Assembly (NCBI RefSeq): GCF_042676065.1
Contig: NZ_JBHTJO010000001.1
Location: forward strand, 124,001-188,000
From: Methyloligella solikamskensis
GTDB taxonomy: Bacteria > Pseudomonadota > Alphaproteobacteria > Rhizobiales > Methyloligellaceae
Direction of reading: 5' to 3'
Length of the DNA stretch: 64,000 bases
Shown here: piece by piece, positions 26,398-34,257 of the stretch
How positions within the stretch are numbered: position 1 is the stretch's first letter
Layout of the letters: every line of letters starts with the position of its first letter
The notes under the pieces: model-generated
What the model saw: only the letters and a program-made list of their open reading frames with translations
The model's database searches: none
Told to the model about the DNA's origin: nothing
Program-made: the position numbers and the translations under genes

Positions 26398-27534
26398 TTG
26401 AGCGGCGAAGCTCTACTGACAAGTCGGTTCGACGATGGCGTGCTGGCCCTGACGGGCGGCGGGTCCTGGACTGCGCGCAATGCCGGCGAGCTTGAGCGTC
26501 TGCTCGAGGCGCAGCGGGAAGACGCTGGCGCTGCCAAGGCGATCTCCATCGATATGAGCGGCGTGAAGGAGTTCGACAGCTTCGGCGCCTGGCTGCTGGA
26601 GCGCCTGACCCGGGAATGGCAGGCGGAAGGCAGCAAGCTCACCGTCAAGAAGCTGCCGAAGCAGGATCACGGCCTCTTGGAGGAGATGCGCCAGGTCAAC
26701 CGGACCGAGGCGGAGCCTTCTGGTCGCGGCAATCTGGTTCTGGACGGGCTGGCACGGTTCGGCCGCGGGGGCGCTTCGGTGCTCGACGATGCGGCGGAGT
26801 TCGCCAACATGCTCGGCGCGCTCACCGCGGCGGGTGGCCGGGTTCTCGGACGCATCGGGACCTTTCGGTTCACCTCTCTCGTCAATCAGCTCGACCGGGT
26901 CGCCTGGCATGCGATCCCCATCATCGTGCTCATCACGCTTCTGATCGGCGGCATCATCGCTCAGCAAGGGCTGTTCCATTTCCGGCGCTTCGGCGCTGAG
27001 GATTACGCCATCGATCTGGTCGGCGTGCTCGTGGTGCGCGAAGTCGGCGTACTGATCGTCGCCATCATGGTGGCCGGCCGGTCGGGCAGCTCGTACACCG
27101 CAGAGCTTGGCTCCATGATGATGCGCGAGGAGATCGACGCCTTGCGCACCATGGGGTTCAACCCGGTCGAGGTGCTGATGCTGCCCCGGGTGCTGGCGCT
27201 GACCCTGGCCCTGCCCGTGCTCACCTTCATCGGCTCCATGGCAGCACTGCTCGGCGGCGGGATCGTGGCCTGGGTGTATGGCGGGATGAGCCCGGAGATC
27301 TTCATCACCCGCCTCAGCGACGTGCTCACGGTCGACCATTTCAAGGTCGGCATGATCAAGGCCCCCTTCATGGGTCTCGCCATCGGCGTCGTCGCCTGCG
27401 CGCAGGCCTTGAAGGTCAGAGGCTCGGCGGAATCCCTCGGCCTGCAAACGACAATCTCGGTGGTGAAGTCGATCTTCCTGGTGATCGTGCTGGACGGCTT
27501 CTTCGCCATCTTCTTCGCATCCATAGGCATCTGA
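26398..27534 (+). CDS. mlaE: MlaE-type ABC transporter permease with N-terminal STAS domain
   Basis: This 378-residue protein combines an N-terminal STAS (MlaB-like) domain of about 95 residues (AISIDMSGVKEFDSFGAWLL) with a MlaE permease of five to six membrane helices (AIPIIVLITLLIGGIIAQQG, GVLVVREVGVLIVAIMVAGR, LGSMMMREEIDALRTMGFNP, VLALTLALPVLTFIGSM). The EIDALRTMG coupling segment and RSGSSYTAELG are MlaE signatures. In E. coli MlaB is separate; the fusion is common in alphaproteobacteria. It works with MlaF and MlaD in phospholipid transport across the periplasm. TTG at 26398 has GGAGG 6 nt upstream. The mlaF start follows 3 nt after the stop. Confidence 0.93.
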   Translation: MSGEALLTSRFDDGVLALTGGGSWTARNAGELERLLEAQREDAGAAKAISIDMSGVKEFDSFGAWLLERLTREWQAEGSKLTVKKLPKQDHGLLEEMRQVNRTEAEPSGRGNLVLDGLARFGRGGASVLDDAAEFANMLGALTAAGGRVLGRIGTFRFTSLVNQLDRVAWHAIPIIVLITLLIGGIIAQQGLFHFRRFGAEDYAIDLVGVLVVREVGVLIVAIMVAGRSGSSYTAELGSMMMREEIDALRTMGFNPVEVLMLPRVLALTLALPVLTFIGSMAALLGGGIVAWVYGGMSPEIFITRLSDVLTVDHFKVGMIKAPFMGLAIGVVACAQALKVRGSAESLGLQTTISVVKSIFLVIVLDGFFAIFFASIGI

Positions 27535-27537
27535 TCC

Positions 27538-28317
27538 ATGGCTGAATCCGTCATCACTGCTGAGGATCTGGAGGTCAGCTTCGGGCGAAACAAAGTCCTC
27601 GACGGGCTGTCGCTCTCGGTGAACCGCGGCGAAATCCTGGGCGTCGTGGGCGCCTCGGGCTCAGGTAAGTCGGTGCTGCTGCGCACCTTGATTGGCCTGG
27701 TGACCAAGACCCGCGGCAGCGTCAGCGTGCTCGGCGTCGACCAAGACACGGCGTCCGAAGAAGAGTGGCAGGCGGTGGAGCGCCGCTGGGGCGTGCTGTT
27801 TCAGCGTGGCGCCCTGTTCTCCTCGCTCACGGTCCTGCAGAACGTCCAGTTCCTCATGCGCGAGGTGCTCGCCATCTCCCAGGAGCTGATGGACGAGGTC
27901 GCCATGGCTAAGCTCGAGATGGTCGGGCTCACGGCGGCTGATGCGGAGAAATACCCCTCCGAGCTTTCCGGCGGCATGACAAAGCGCGCAGCACTGGCCC
28001 GCGCGCTCTCCATCGATCCGGAGATCATGTTCCTCGACGAGCCGACCTCCGGCCTCGATCCCATCTCGGCCGGCGAGCTCGACGAGCTTATCAAGACTTT
28101 GCAGCAGACCCTGGGGCTGACCGTGTTCATGGTGACCCATGATCTTGAGAGTCTGTATGCGATCTGCGACCGGGTGGCGGCGATTGCCGACGGCAAGATC
28201 GTGGCCGATGGGCCGATCTCGACGATGCTGAAAGAAGAACACCCTTGGGTGAAAGCCTATTTCCGAGGCCAGCGCGGCAGCCTATTCGCCGCGCAACGTG
28301 AACAGCCCGCACTGTGA
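27538..28317 (+). CDS. mlaF: MlaF-type ABC transporter ATP-binding protein
   Basis: This 259-residue ABC ATPase has Walker A GASGSGKS, the Q-loop region VLFQRGALFSSLTV, signature LSGGMTKRAALARAL, Walker B EIMFLDEPTSGLDP and the switch His in VMVTHD. The Q-loop form FQ.GALF and the SGGM.KR signature are typical of MlaF/Ttg2A rather than general ABC ATPases. It powers the MlaE permease. The ORF is three bases downstream of mlaE and seven upstream of the MCE gene, so the three are one operon. Confidence 0.95.
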   Translation: MAESVITAEDLEVSFGRNKVLDGLSLSVNRGEILGVVGASGSGKSVLLRTLIGLVTKTRGSVSVLGVDQDTASEEEWQAVERRWGVLFQRGALFSSLTVLQNVQFLMREVLAISQELMDEVAMAKLEMVGLTAADAEKYPSELSGGMTKRAALARALSIDPEIMFLDEPTSGLDPISAGELDELIKTLQQTLGLTVFMVTHDLESLYAICDRVAAIADGKIVADGPISTMLKEEHPWVKAYFRGQRGSLFAAQREQPAL

Positions 28318-28324
28318 GGCAACT

Positions 28325-29566
28325 ATGGAAACGCGCGCACGCTATATCCTGATCGGAACCTTCATGCTGGCCGCCATCGTGGCCGTCTTCGCCTTCGTCT
28401 TCTGGCTCGAGAACGAGGGCGGGTTCTCGAAGAAGAGCGAGTACGACATCCGCTTCTCAAGCCCGGTCTCGGGGCTGTATGCGGGATCGCCGGTGCTGTT
28501 CAACGGCATCCGGGCCGGCGAGGTCACCAGCCTCGCCCTGGATCCGAAGCGGCCGGAGCGCGTCATCGTCTCGATCGCGGTGGAGGAGAATGTGCCCGTC
28601 CGCAAGGACACCAAGATCGGCGTGGCCGCGCAAGGGCTGACGGGATCGAGCGCCGTGACCCTGATCGGCGGGTCTGAGGATGCCCCGGCGCTGGAAGCGA
28701 AGAATGGCAAGCCGCCGGTGCTGATCGCGCCGCCCGACGCCAGCTACGACCTCGTGCAGGCCGCCCAGGGCGTGCTGAGCAAGACCGATGCGATCCTGAC
28801 CGAGAACCGCAAAAGCCTGCACACGCTGCTGACCAATTTCGAGAACTTCTCCCAGACCCTGTCGGATAACTCGAGCAAGCTGGAAGACATGATCGCCGGC
28901 ATCTCCGATTTCGTCGGTGCGGGCGACGACGGCGCGCCTAAGGTCAAGGTGTACGAGCTGGCGGCGGCGAGCGGCTTCGAGGGCGAAGCGGAGGAGCCCG
29001 ACTGGCAGCTCCTCGTCTCCGATCCCATGGCGCAGCTTTCCATGACGTCGGAGAGCATCTCGAATGTCACGGCCGACGGGGAGACCACGACCCTGAGCGA
29101 TGCCCAGTGGACGGATTCCATCCCGAGCCTGATCAACGAAGCCATGATCAAGAGCTTCGAGAATGCCGGTTATCTCGGTGCCGTGAGCCGGTCCACCGAC
29201 ATATTCGATGCGGACTACAGGCTGGAGACCGACCTGCACCGCTTCGACGTGGTGACGGAGGGCGACAAGTCCATGGCGACCATCGACTTCGTGGCCAAGG
29301 TGGTGGACCAGAACGGCGAGATCATCGGCGCCAAGGAGTTCAAGCGCTCCACGCCGATTTCCGCGCCGGAGGCCAAGCTGGCCGCACCGGTCCTGAACGA
29401 GGAGTTCACCGAGATCCAGAAGGAGCTTGTCCCCTGGACCATCGAGGTGATTGCGAACGCGCCGAAGCCCGATGACGGCGCCTCCATGGAGGGTGGCGAC
29501 GATCTCGATATGGGCGGAGACGAAGACCTCGCACCGCCCCAGGACGTGGCACCCCCCGCTCCCTAG
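28325..29566 (+). CDS. mlaD: MlaD-type MCE protein fused to an ABC-transport auxiliary (PqiC-like) domain
   Basis: This 413-residue protein has an N-terminal membrane anchor (ARYILIGTFMLAAIVAVFAF), an MCE domain at about residues 35-125 (YDIRFSSPVSGLYAGSPVLF, VRKDTKIGVAAQGLTGSSAV), a helical stretch to about 200, and a C-terminal domain at about 205-385 (KVKVYELAAASG, AMIKSFENAGYLGAVSRS, LETDLHRFDVVTEGDKSMA, VDQNGEIIGAKEF). That last part looks like the ABC_trans_aux / PqiC lipoprotein fold. E. coli MlaD stops after the MCE and helix part. The tail is acidic and Pro-rich. It probably bridges the inner-membrane complex to a partner in the periplasm. Confidence 0.85.
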   Translation: METRARYILIGTFMLAAIVAVFAFVFWLENEGGFSKKSEYDIRFSSPVSGLYAGSPVLFNGIRAGEVTSLALDPKRPERVIVSIAVEENVPVRKDTKIGVAAQGLTGSSAVTLIGGSEDAPALEAKNGKPPVLIAPPDASYDLVQAAQGVLSKTDAILTENRKSLHTLLTNFENFSQTLSDNSSKLEDMIAGISDFVGAGDDGAPKVKVYELAAASGFEGEAEEPDWQLLVSDPMAQLSMTSESISNVTADGETTTLSDAQWTDSIPSLINEAMIKSFENAGYLGAVSRSTDIFDADYRLETDLHRFDVVTEGDKSMATIDFVAKVVDQNGEIIGAKEFKRSTPISAPEAKLAAPVLNEEFTEIQKELVPWTIEVIANAPKPDDGASMEGGDDLDMGGDEDLAPPQDVAPPAP

Positions 29567-29623
29567 AAGCGGCCCGCTCTACAGATTCCAATCGCGACTC
29601 GCTGACAGTTCGCCGCACCGTCC

Positions 29624-29664
29624 TTGACGCTCCGAAGTTATATATTATATGCAACTATATAATA
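29624..29664 (+). promoter_or_regulatory. predicted promoter with BigR-type AT-rich operator
   Basis: TTGACG (29624-29629) and TATATG (29646-29651) form a -35/-10 pair with 16-nt spacing. Overlapping the -10 is an AT-rich inverted repeat, TATTATAT (29643-29650) and ATATAATA (29657-29664). The surrounding DNA is GC-rich, so the block stands out. In Xylella and Agrobacterium BigR binds an AT-rich palindrome over the -10 of the homologous operon. The bigR homologue lies in this operon. Confidence 0.75.
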
Positions 29665-29685
29665 ATGATATTCGGAGAGGAGATC

Positions 29686-30999
29686 ATGGATTACGTTCGT
29701 GTCACCGACCGCTTCGCTGTCACCAAGCAGCCGCGGTTGGACGATTTTGAAGCGCTGGCGGATGAAGGTTTCCGCACGCTGGTGAATGCCCGCCCCGAGG
29801 CGGAAGAGTCCGATCAGCCCAGCTCCAAAGACGAGCAGGGCGCGGCCGAAAAGGCCGGCATGGACTATGCCCACGTTCCGGTCGGCGTGAAGTCGATCAC
29901 CTATGAGGACGTGCGCGATTTCCAGAAAGCGATGGAAGGCTCAGATGGGCCGGTTATCGGCCACTGCAAGAGCGGCCTGCGGGCGCTCGCGCTTTATACG
30001 ATCGGCGAGGTGGTCGACGGACGCATGCGCGCGGACGAGGTCGCCGCATTCGGCAAGCGGCTGGGCTTCGACCTTTCCCTGGCCGAGACCTGGCTGAACG
30101 ATAACGGGAGCAAGCCCCTCAGCGAGGGAGCACCGACCGTGCGCGGCTTCTATGAGCACCGGACTGGCAGCGCCCAATACGTGGTGTCGGACCCGGCGAC
30201 GAAGCAGTGCGCGATCATCGATCCCGTGCTGGATTTCGATCCCAAGTCGGGCCAGCTCTCCACGGAGCAGGCGGACAACATCCTCCGCTATATCGAGCGC
30301 GAGGGGCTGACCGTCGCGTGGATCCTGGACACCCACCCCCATGCGGATCATCTGTCCGCCGCCCGGTATCTGAAGGAGAAGACCGGCGCGCCGACGGGAA
30401 TCGGCGAGCATGTGGTCGACGTCCAGACGCTCTGGAAGGACTACTACAACTGGCCGGAGTTCTCCGCCGACGGGTCTCAGTGGGACCACCTGTTCAAGGA
30501 CGGCGAGACCTTCAAGGTCGGCGATCTGGACGGCAAGGTCATGTTCTCGCCGGGGCATACGCTGGCGTCCGTCACCTATGTGAGCGGCGATGCAGCTTTC
30601 GTGCATGACACGATCTTCATGCCCGATTCCGGCACGGCGCGGGCCGACTTCCCCGGCGGCAACGCGAAGACGCTTTGGGAGTCGATCCAGGCGATCCTGG
30701 CGCTGCCCGACGAGACGCGGCTGTTCACCGGCCACGACTACCGACATGGCGGACGCCCGCCGCTCTGGGAGAGCACGGTTGGCGAGCAGAAGCGGAAGAA
30801 CGAGCATCTGCACGATGTGGACGAGGCGGAATATGTCGAGATCCGCGAGGGGCGCGATGCGACCCTGCCGATGCCCGAGCAGATCCTGCATGCGCTGCAG
30901 GTGAACATGAACGGCGGACGGCTGCCCGAGCCGGAAGCGAATGGCCGACGCTATTTCAAGTACCCGCTGGATCTGCTGACCGGCGCGGCTTGGGAATAG
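29686..30999 (+). CDS. blh: Blh-type sulfurtransferase / persulfide dioxygenase fusion
   Basis: This 437-residue protein has an N-terminal DUF442 domain (residues 1-115) with the Cys loop VIGHCKSGLRA, and a C-terminal ETHE1-type metallo-beta-lactamase domain with DTHPHADH (metal ligands), GHTLASVTYV, MPDSGTARADFPGGN and FTGHDYRH. This matches Blh, which oxidises glutathione persulfide to sulfite and transfers sulfur in hydrogen sulfide detoxification. ATG at 29686 has GGAGAGGAG just upstream; an ATG at 29665 would lie within the operator region. It leads a five-gene operon with bigR, two YeeE/YedE genes and a TauE-type exporter, which together turn sulfide into exportable sulfite. Confidence 0.93.
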   Translation: MDYVRVTDRFAVTKQPRLDDFEALADEGFRTLVNARPEAEESDQPSSKDEQGAAEKAGMDYAHVPVGVKSITYEDVRDFQKAMEGSDGPVIGHCKSGLRALALYTIGEVVDGRMRADEVAAFGKRLGFDLSLAETWLNDNGSKPLSEGAPTVRGFYEHRTGSAQYVVSDPATKQCAIIDPVLDFDPKSGQLSTEQADNILRYIEREGLTVAWILDTHPHADHLSAARYLKEKTGAPTGIGEHVVDVQTLWKDYYNWPEFSADGSQWDHLFKDGETFKVGDLDGKVMFSPGHTLASVTYVSGDAAFVHDTIFMPDSGTARADFPGGNAKTLWESIQAILALPDETRLFTGHDYRHGGRPPLWESTVGEQKRKNEHLHDVDEAEYVEIREGRDATLPMPEQILHALQVNMNGGRLPEPEANGRRYFKYPLDLLTGAAWE

Positions 31000-31017
31000 C
31001 AGATGGGAGCAGCAAGG

Positions 31018-31353
31018 ATGGCTGAGGCGAAGGCCCTAGCGAAGGGCATGCCGCTTGCGGAGATGGAGCACCGGGCGGGCGAGGTGGCGAAGCTTTTGAA
31101 GACCCTCGCCCATCCGGCCCGTCTAATGCTCGTCTGCACGCTGGTGGAGGGCGAGTTCTCCGTCGGCGAGCTTGAGGAGCGGCTGGATCTTCATCAGCCG
31201 AGCCTCTCCCAGCAGCTCACGGTGCTCCGGGATGCGGGTATCGTGAAAACGCGCCGGGAATCGCGGCAGATCTTCTATCGGCTCACCGAGGAGAAGGCCG
31301 CCCAGCTGATCGAGGCGCTGTACCACATCTTCTGCGAGGAGCACGCCCAATGA
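31018..31353 (+). CDS. bigR: BigR-type ArsR family redox-sensing repressor
   Basis: This 111-residue winged-helix protein carries the recognition region FSVGELEERLDLHQPSLSQQ and TRRESRQIFYRL. Two Cys, at residues 40 (RLMLVCTLVEG) and 106 (YHIFCEEH), match the pair that in Xylella BigR forms a disulfide or tetrasulfide on sulfide exposure and releases DNA. No metal-site motif of the ArsR/SmtB type is present. ATG at 31018 is preferred to 31003 because GGAG lies 8 nt upstream. It follows blh by 18 nt and overlaps the next gene by 4 nt. It probably binds the AT-rich palindrome at 29643-29664. Confidence 0.92.
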   Translation: MAEAKALAKGMPLAEMEHRAGEVAKLLKTLAHPARLMLVCTLVEGEFSVGELEERLDLHQPSLSQQLTVLRDAGIVKTRRESRQIFYRLTEEKAAQLIEALYHIFCEEHAQ

Positions 31354-31763
31354 GCGTCTACCTGCTTTCCCTCCTCGGCGGCATGTTGATCGGCCTGTCG
31401 GTCGCGCTCTTCATGCTGCTGAACGGCCGGGTCGCCGGCATCAGCGGCATCGTCGCAGGGCTGTTCCGTAAGCCCGACGAGCGCCTCGTGGCCAACCTTC
31501 TGTTCGTCGCAGGCCTGGTGGCCGGCCCGGTGCTTTACTACGCATGGTGGGCCGAGTGGCCGGTCTTCCGGCCCGAAGGCGGCCTGCTCCTGTTCGCGGC
31601 CGCCGGACTTCTGGTGGGCTTCGGCAGCCGGCTCGGGTCAGGCTGCACCAGCGGCCACGGCGTGGCCGGGCTGGCGCGGTTCTCGCCCCGGTCCATGGCG
31701 GCGGTGGCGACCTTTCTCGCATGCGCTATCGCAACGGTCTTCGTGATGGGGAGGTTTCTGTAA
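31350..31763 (+). CDS. YeeE/YedE family (DUF395) membrane protein, first half-type
   Basis: This 137-residue inner-membrane protein has four hydrophobic helices, with the family motif GSRLGSGCTSGHGVAGLARF at about residues 90-110. YeeE/YedE proteins import thiosulfate or otherwise move sulfur species. This and the next gene each carry half of the repeat that is fused in longer family members. The start overlaps bigR by 4 nt and the stop overlaps the next start by one base (TAATG), so translation is coupled. In sulfide operons of Agrobacterium and Xylella the same pair occurs. Confidence 0.9.
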   Translation: MSVYLLSLLGGMLIGLSVALFMLLNGRVAGISGIVAGLFRKPDERLVANLLFVAGLVAGPVLYYAWWAEWPVFRPEGGLLLFAAAGLLVGFGSRLGSGCTSGHGVAGLARFSPRSMAAVATFLACAIATVFVMGRFL

Positions 31764-32215
31764 TGGTCGCATTGCGTTTGGCCTCTGCCCTGGTTCTCGG
31801 CGCGATCTTCGGCTTCGGGCTTGCGATTTCGGGCATGCTCGATCCGACCCGGGTGCGTGGCTTTCTCGACATCGCCGGCAACTGGGACCCGAGCCTCGGC
31901 TTCGTGTTGGGTGGTGCTGTGATGGTCGCGATCCTCGGACGTCTAGTTCAGCTGCGCCTTTCCCATCCCCTCTTCGCCGACCGCTTCCAGCTGCCGGAGA
32001 AGACGGAGATCGACGGGAGGCTGATCGGCGGGGCCGCCATCTTTGGGATCGGCTGGGGCATGGCAGGGCTGTGCCCCGGGCCGGCGGTCGCGGATCTCAT
32101 GCTGGGTGCGCCCGTGGTTCTCGTCTTCGTGCCCGCCATGCTCATCGGCATGGCGCTGCACGACCTGCTGGTCGCCAAGCCTGCGGCCGGGTCGGCTGCG
32201 GAGTCGTCATGCTGA
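31763..32215 (+). CDS. YeeE/YedE family (DUF395) membrane protein, second half-type
   Basis: This 150-residue membrane protein has helices LALVLGAIFGFGLAISGM-like at the N-terminus, LGFVLGGAVMVAILGRLVQL, the motif FGIGWGMAGLCPGPAVADL (the second conserved Cys loop of the family) and a final helix (PVVLVFVPAMLIGMALHDLL). It complements the preceding gene's GCTSGHG loop, so the two proteins probably assemble into one transporter. Its stop overlaps the following exporter gene by 7 nt. Confidence 0.9.
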   Translation: MVALRLASALVLGAIFGFGLAISGMLDPTRVRGFLDIAGNWDPSLGFVLGGAVMVAILGRLVQLRLSHPLFADRFQLPEKTEIDGRLIGGAAIFGIGWGMAGLCPGPAVADLMLGAPVVLVFVPAMLIGMALHDLLVAKPAAGSAAESSC

Positions 32216-32985
32216 CCATCGCCCTGGCGGTCGGCTGCGGGGCGCTGGTCGGCTTCGCCCTCGGGCTGATCGGTGGCGGCGGCTCGATCCTGGCCACGCC
32301 GCTCCTGCTCTACGTGGTCGGCATCGAGCAGACCCATATCGCCATCGGCACCAGCGCGCTCGCCGTCTCAGTCAACGCCTTCGGCAATTTCGCCACCCAT
32401 GCCCGGGCCGGCCATGTCTGGTGGCGCTGCGCCATCGTGTTCGCCGCCATCGGAACCCTCGGCGCGCTCGCCGGTTCGACCTTCGGCAAGGCCATGGATG
32501 GCGAGCGGCTGCTCTTCCTGTTCGGGCTGGTGATGATCGTGGTCGGCGCCTTCATGCTGAAGCCGCGGCAGCCCACCAATGCCGCGCCCCACGACACCAA
32601 CCTGAAGACCTGCGTGCTGACCGGTGCCGTGGCGCTCATCGCCGGCGGGGTCTCGGGCTTCTTCGGCATCGGCGGCGGATTTCTTATCGTGCCCGGTCTG
32701 ATCCTCGCGACCGGCATGCCGACCATCAACGCGGTTGGCTCCTCGCTCCTGGCCGTCGGTGCCTTCGGGCTTGCCACGGCTCTGAACTACGCCCAGTCCG
32801 GCCTGATCGACTGGCCCGTGACGGCCCAGTTCATCATAGGCGGTCTGGCCGGCGGATTTGCCGGCATGGCCGCAGCGAAACGGCTCGCCGGCTCCAAGGA
32901 CATGCTGTCCCGGGTCTTCGCCGTGCTGATTTTTGTCGTCGCCGGCTATATCCTCTACCAGAGCCGCGGCGCCTTCCTGAGCTAG
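32209..32985 (+). CDS. TauE/SafE family sulfite exporter
   Basis: This 258-residue membrane protein shows the two TauE/SafE repeats: ALVGFALGLIGGGGSILATP with GIEQTHIAIGTSALAVSVNA in the first half and GGVSGFFGIGGGFLIVPGLI with PTINAVGSSLLAVGAFG in the second. It has about seven or eight helices. In bigR operons this protein exports the sulfite that Blh produces. The start lies within the previous gene (7-nt overlap) and it ends the operon. Confidence 0.92.
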   Translation: MLTIALAVGCGALVGFALGLIGGGGSILATPLLLYVVGIEQTHIAIGTSALAVSVNAFGNFATHARAGHVWWRCAIVFAAIGTLGALAGSTFGKAMDGERLLFLFGLVMIVVGAFMLKPRQPTNAAPHDTNLKTCVLTGAVALIAGGVSGFFGIGGGFLIVPGLILATGMPTINAVGSSLLAVGAFGLATALNYAQSGLIDWPVTAQFIIGGLAGGFAGMAAAKRLAGSKDMLSRVFAVLIFVVAGYILYQSRGAFLS

Positions 32986-33020
32986 GGCTGCCCCATCGAC
33001 CCGCTTCCCGGATTCGCCTC

Positions 33021-33593
33021 ATGGCCGTCGACGAAAGCTTCTTTGCGCCCAGAACGCCGGTGGGCATCGTCGCGGTGGGAGATCAGGGCGAGGCGCTGGT
33101 GCTGCGTGCGATCCTGGAGAACCTTGGCGCTGTGGTAAGCCTCCATCTTCCCGGCACCCCGTAAGACTTCCTGAAGGTCGTCGGCCAGGGGGAAACCGCG
33201 CCGCCGATAATGATCATCTCCGGCCATGGGGACGAGGGCGGTTTCATCTTCGGTGAGTTCGCACCCGAGATCGATGTTTCCGCGCTGTCGAACGGACATC
33301 TCAGCGCGGAGGCGATCGGAGCCCGGGCAAACCTCCCAGAGACGGTCGTGATCAGCACGGCGTGCGGGACCGGCGGCAAGGCGTTCGCGTCCGCCTTTCT
33401 CGATGGCGGGTCGTCGGCCTATATCGCGCCGGAGGGCTATCCAGACGGCGCGGATGCGGCGCTCTTCGTTCACCGCCTGATGCACGGGATGCTCCGAGCG
33501 GGTCGACCGCTGGAGGACGCTTTTCGGCTGGCTCAGGTCACCGACGAACCCGAGTGCCGCTTCACGCTCTATGGCGGGGAGTCGCGAGGCTAG
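33021..33593 (+). pseudogene. CHAT/caspase-like domain gene interrupted by an in-frame TAA
   Basis: From ATG 33021 to the stop at 33591-33593 the frame is continuous except for TAA at 33162-33164. The first part (VGIVAVGDQGEALVLRAILE, VVSLHLPGTP) and the second (DFLKVVGQGE, then PPIMIISGHGDEGGFIFGE and VVISTACGTGGKAFASAFL) read as one protein of 190 residues. The His of SGHGDEGG and Cys of STACGTG form a CHAT/caspase-like dyad. No frameshift is needed: a single CAA-to-TAA change would explain the stop. Either it is a recent pseudogene, or the stop is read through, or the second part starts at 33210. It lies 35 nt after the sulfite exporter gene. Confidence 0.75.
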
Positions 33594-33608
33594 CGATTTT
33601 TCCGCCCA

Positions 33609-34088
33609 CTACTGCTTCTTCTGCTCTTTGGCCTCTTCGCCCTCGGTGCAGTCGGGACCGATATATTTGCCATCGATGGTGACGCCGAAACGGTCCTGGC
33701 CGCCCATGGGCGGGTCGAAGCTCATCTTCACCACGGCGTGGTACCGCTTATCGAAATCGCCGTTGAGGGCGGTGGAGATGATCTGGGTGGCGTCCTTCAC
33801 CTTGCAGGTCACGTTGACGATGGTCTCGGAACCGGCTTCCAGGACTTCCGGCTCGCCGCATTTTCCGGCGTTCTTCGGCACGGCGATGTTGTCGTCCTCG
33901 GTCACGCAGACATCGAAGACCCGCTTGCCGATGCCCGGCGTCACGGTGGTGAGCTGCCAATGACCGGGCTTGCGCTTGGGAATCTCCGTGGCATTGGCGC
34001 TCGAGACCTGAAGCAAGAGACCGGCCAGAACGGCCGACGCGGCGGTGAAGCAGATGCTGGAAATGCTTAAGCTTTGAAAGCGGAACAT
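33609..34088 (-). CDS. DUF3617 family secreted protein
   Basis: This 159-residue protein has a signal peptide (ICFTAASAVLAGLLLQVSSA, cut near NAT). The mature part carries the DUF3617 opening KPGHWQLTTVTPG and Cys residues in FDVCVTEDD, GKCGEPE, VTCKVKD and GPDCTEGE, likely paired in the periplasm. DUF3617 proteins are small, probably beta-barrel periplasmic proteins of unknown function. The C-terminus is Glu/Lys-rich. It is convergent with the broken CHAT-like gene, 15 nt apart, and stands alone upstream. Confidence 0.85.
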   Translation of the reverse strand: MFRFQSLSISSICFTAASAVLAGLLLQVSSANATEIPKRKPGHWQLTTVTPGIGKRVFDVCVTEDDNIAVPKNAGKCGEPEVLEAGSETIVNVTCKVKDATQIISTALNGDFDKRYHAVVKMSFDPPMGGQDRFGVTIDGKYIGPDCTEGEEAKEQKKQ

Positions 34089-34257
34089 AGGACGGCGCTT
34101 CCTCTTGGTTTTTGGTGTTCGGGGCTTGTTTGCTGTTCTTTGGTTGCCCGATTGGCGCGGACCATAACGCAGAGGGGGCTTAGAAAAGTGCCCAATCTCC
34201 TTGCCCAGAGTTCCTAGGCTTTGCCGTCCTGGGGTCAGCCGCGGAAGCGCGCCGTCC

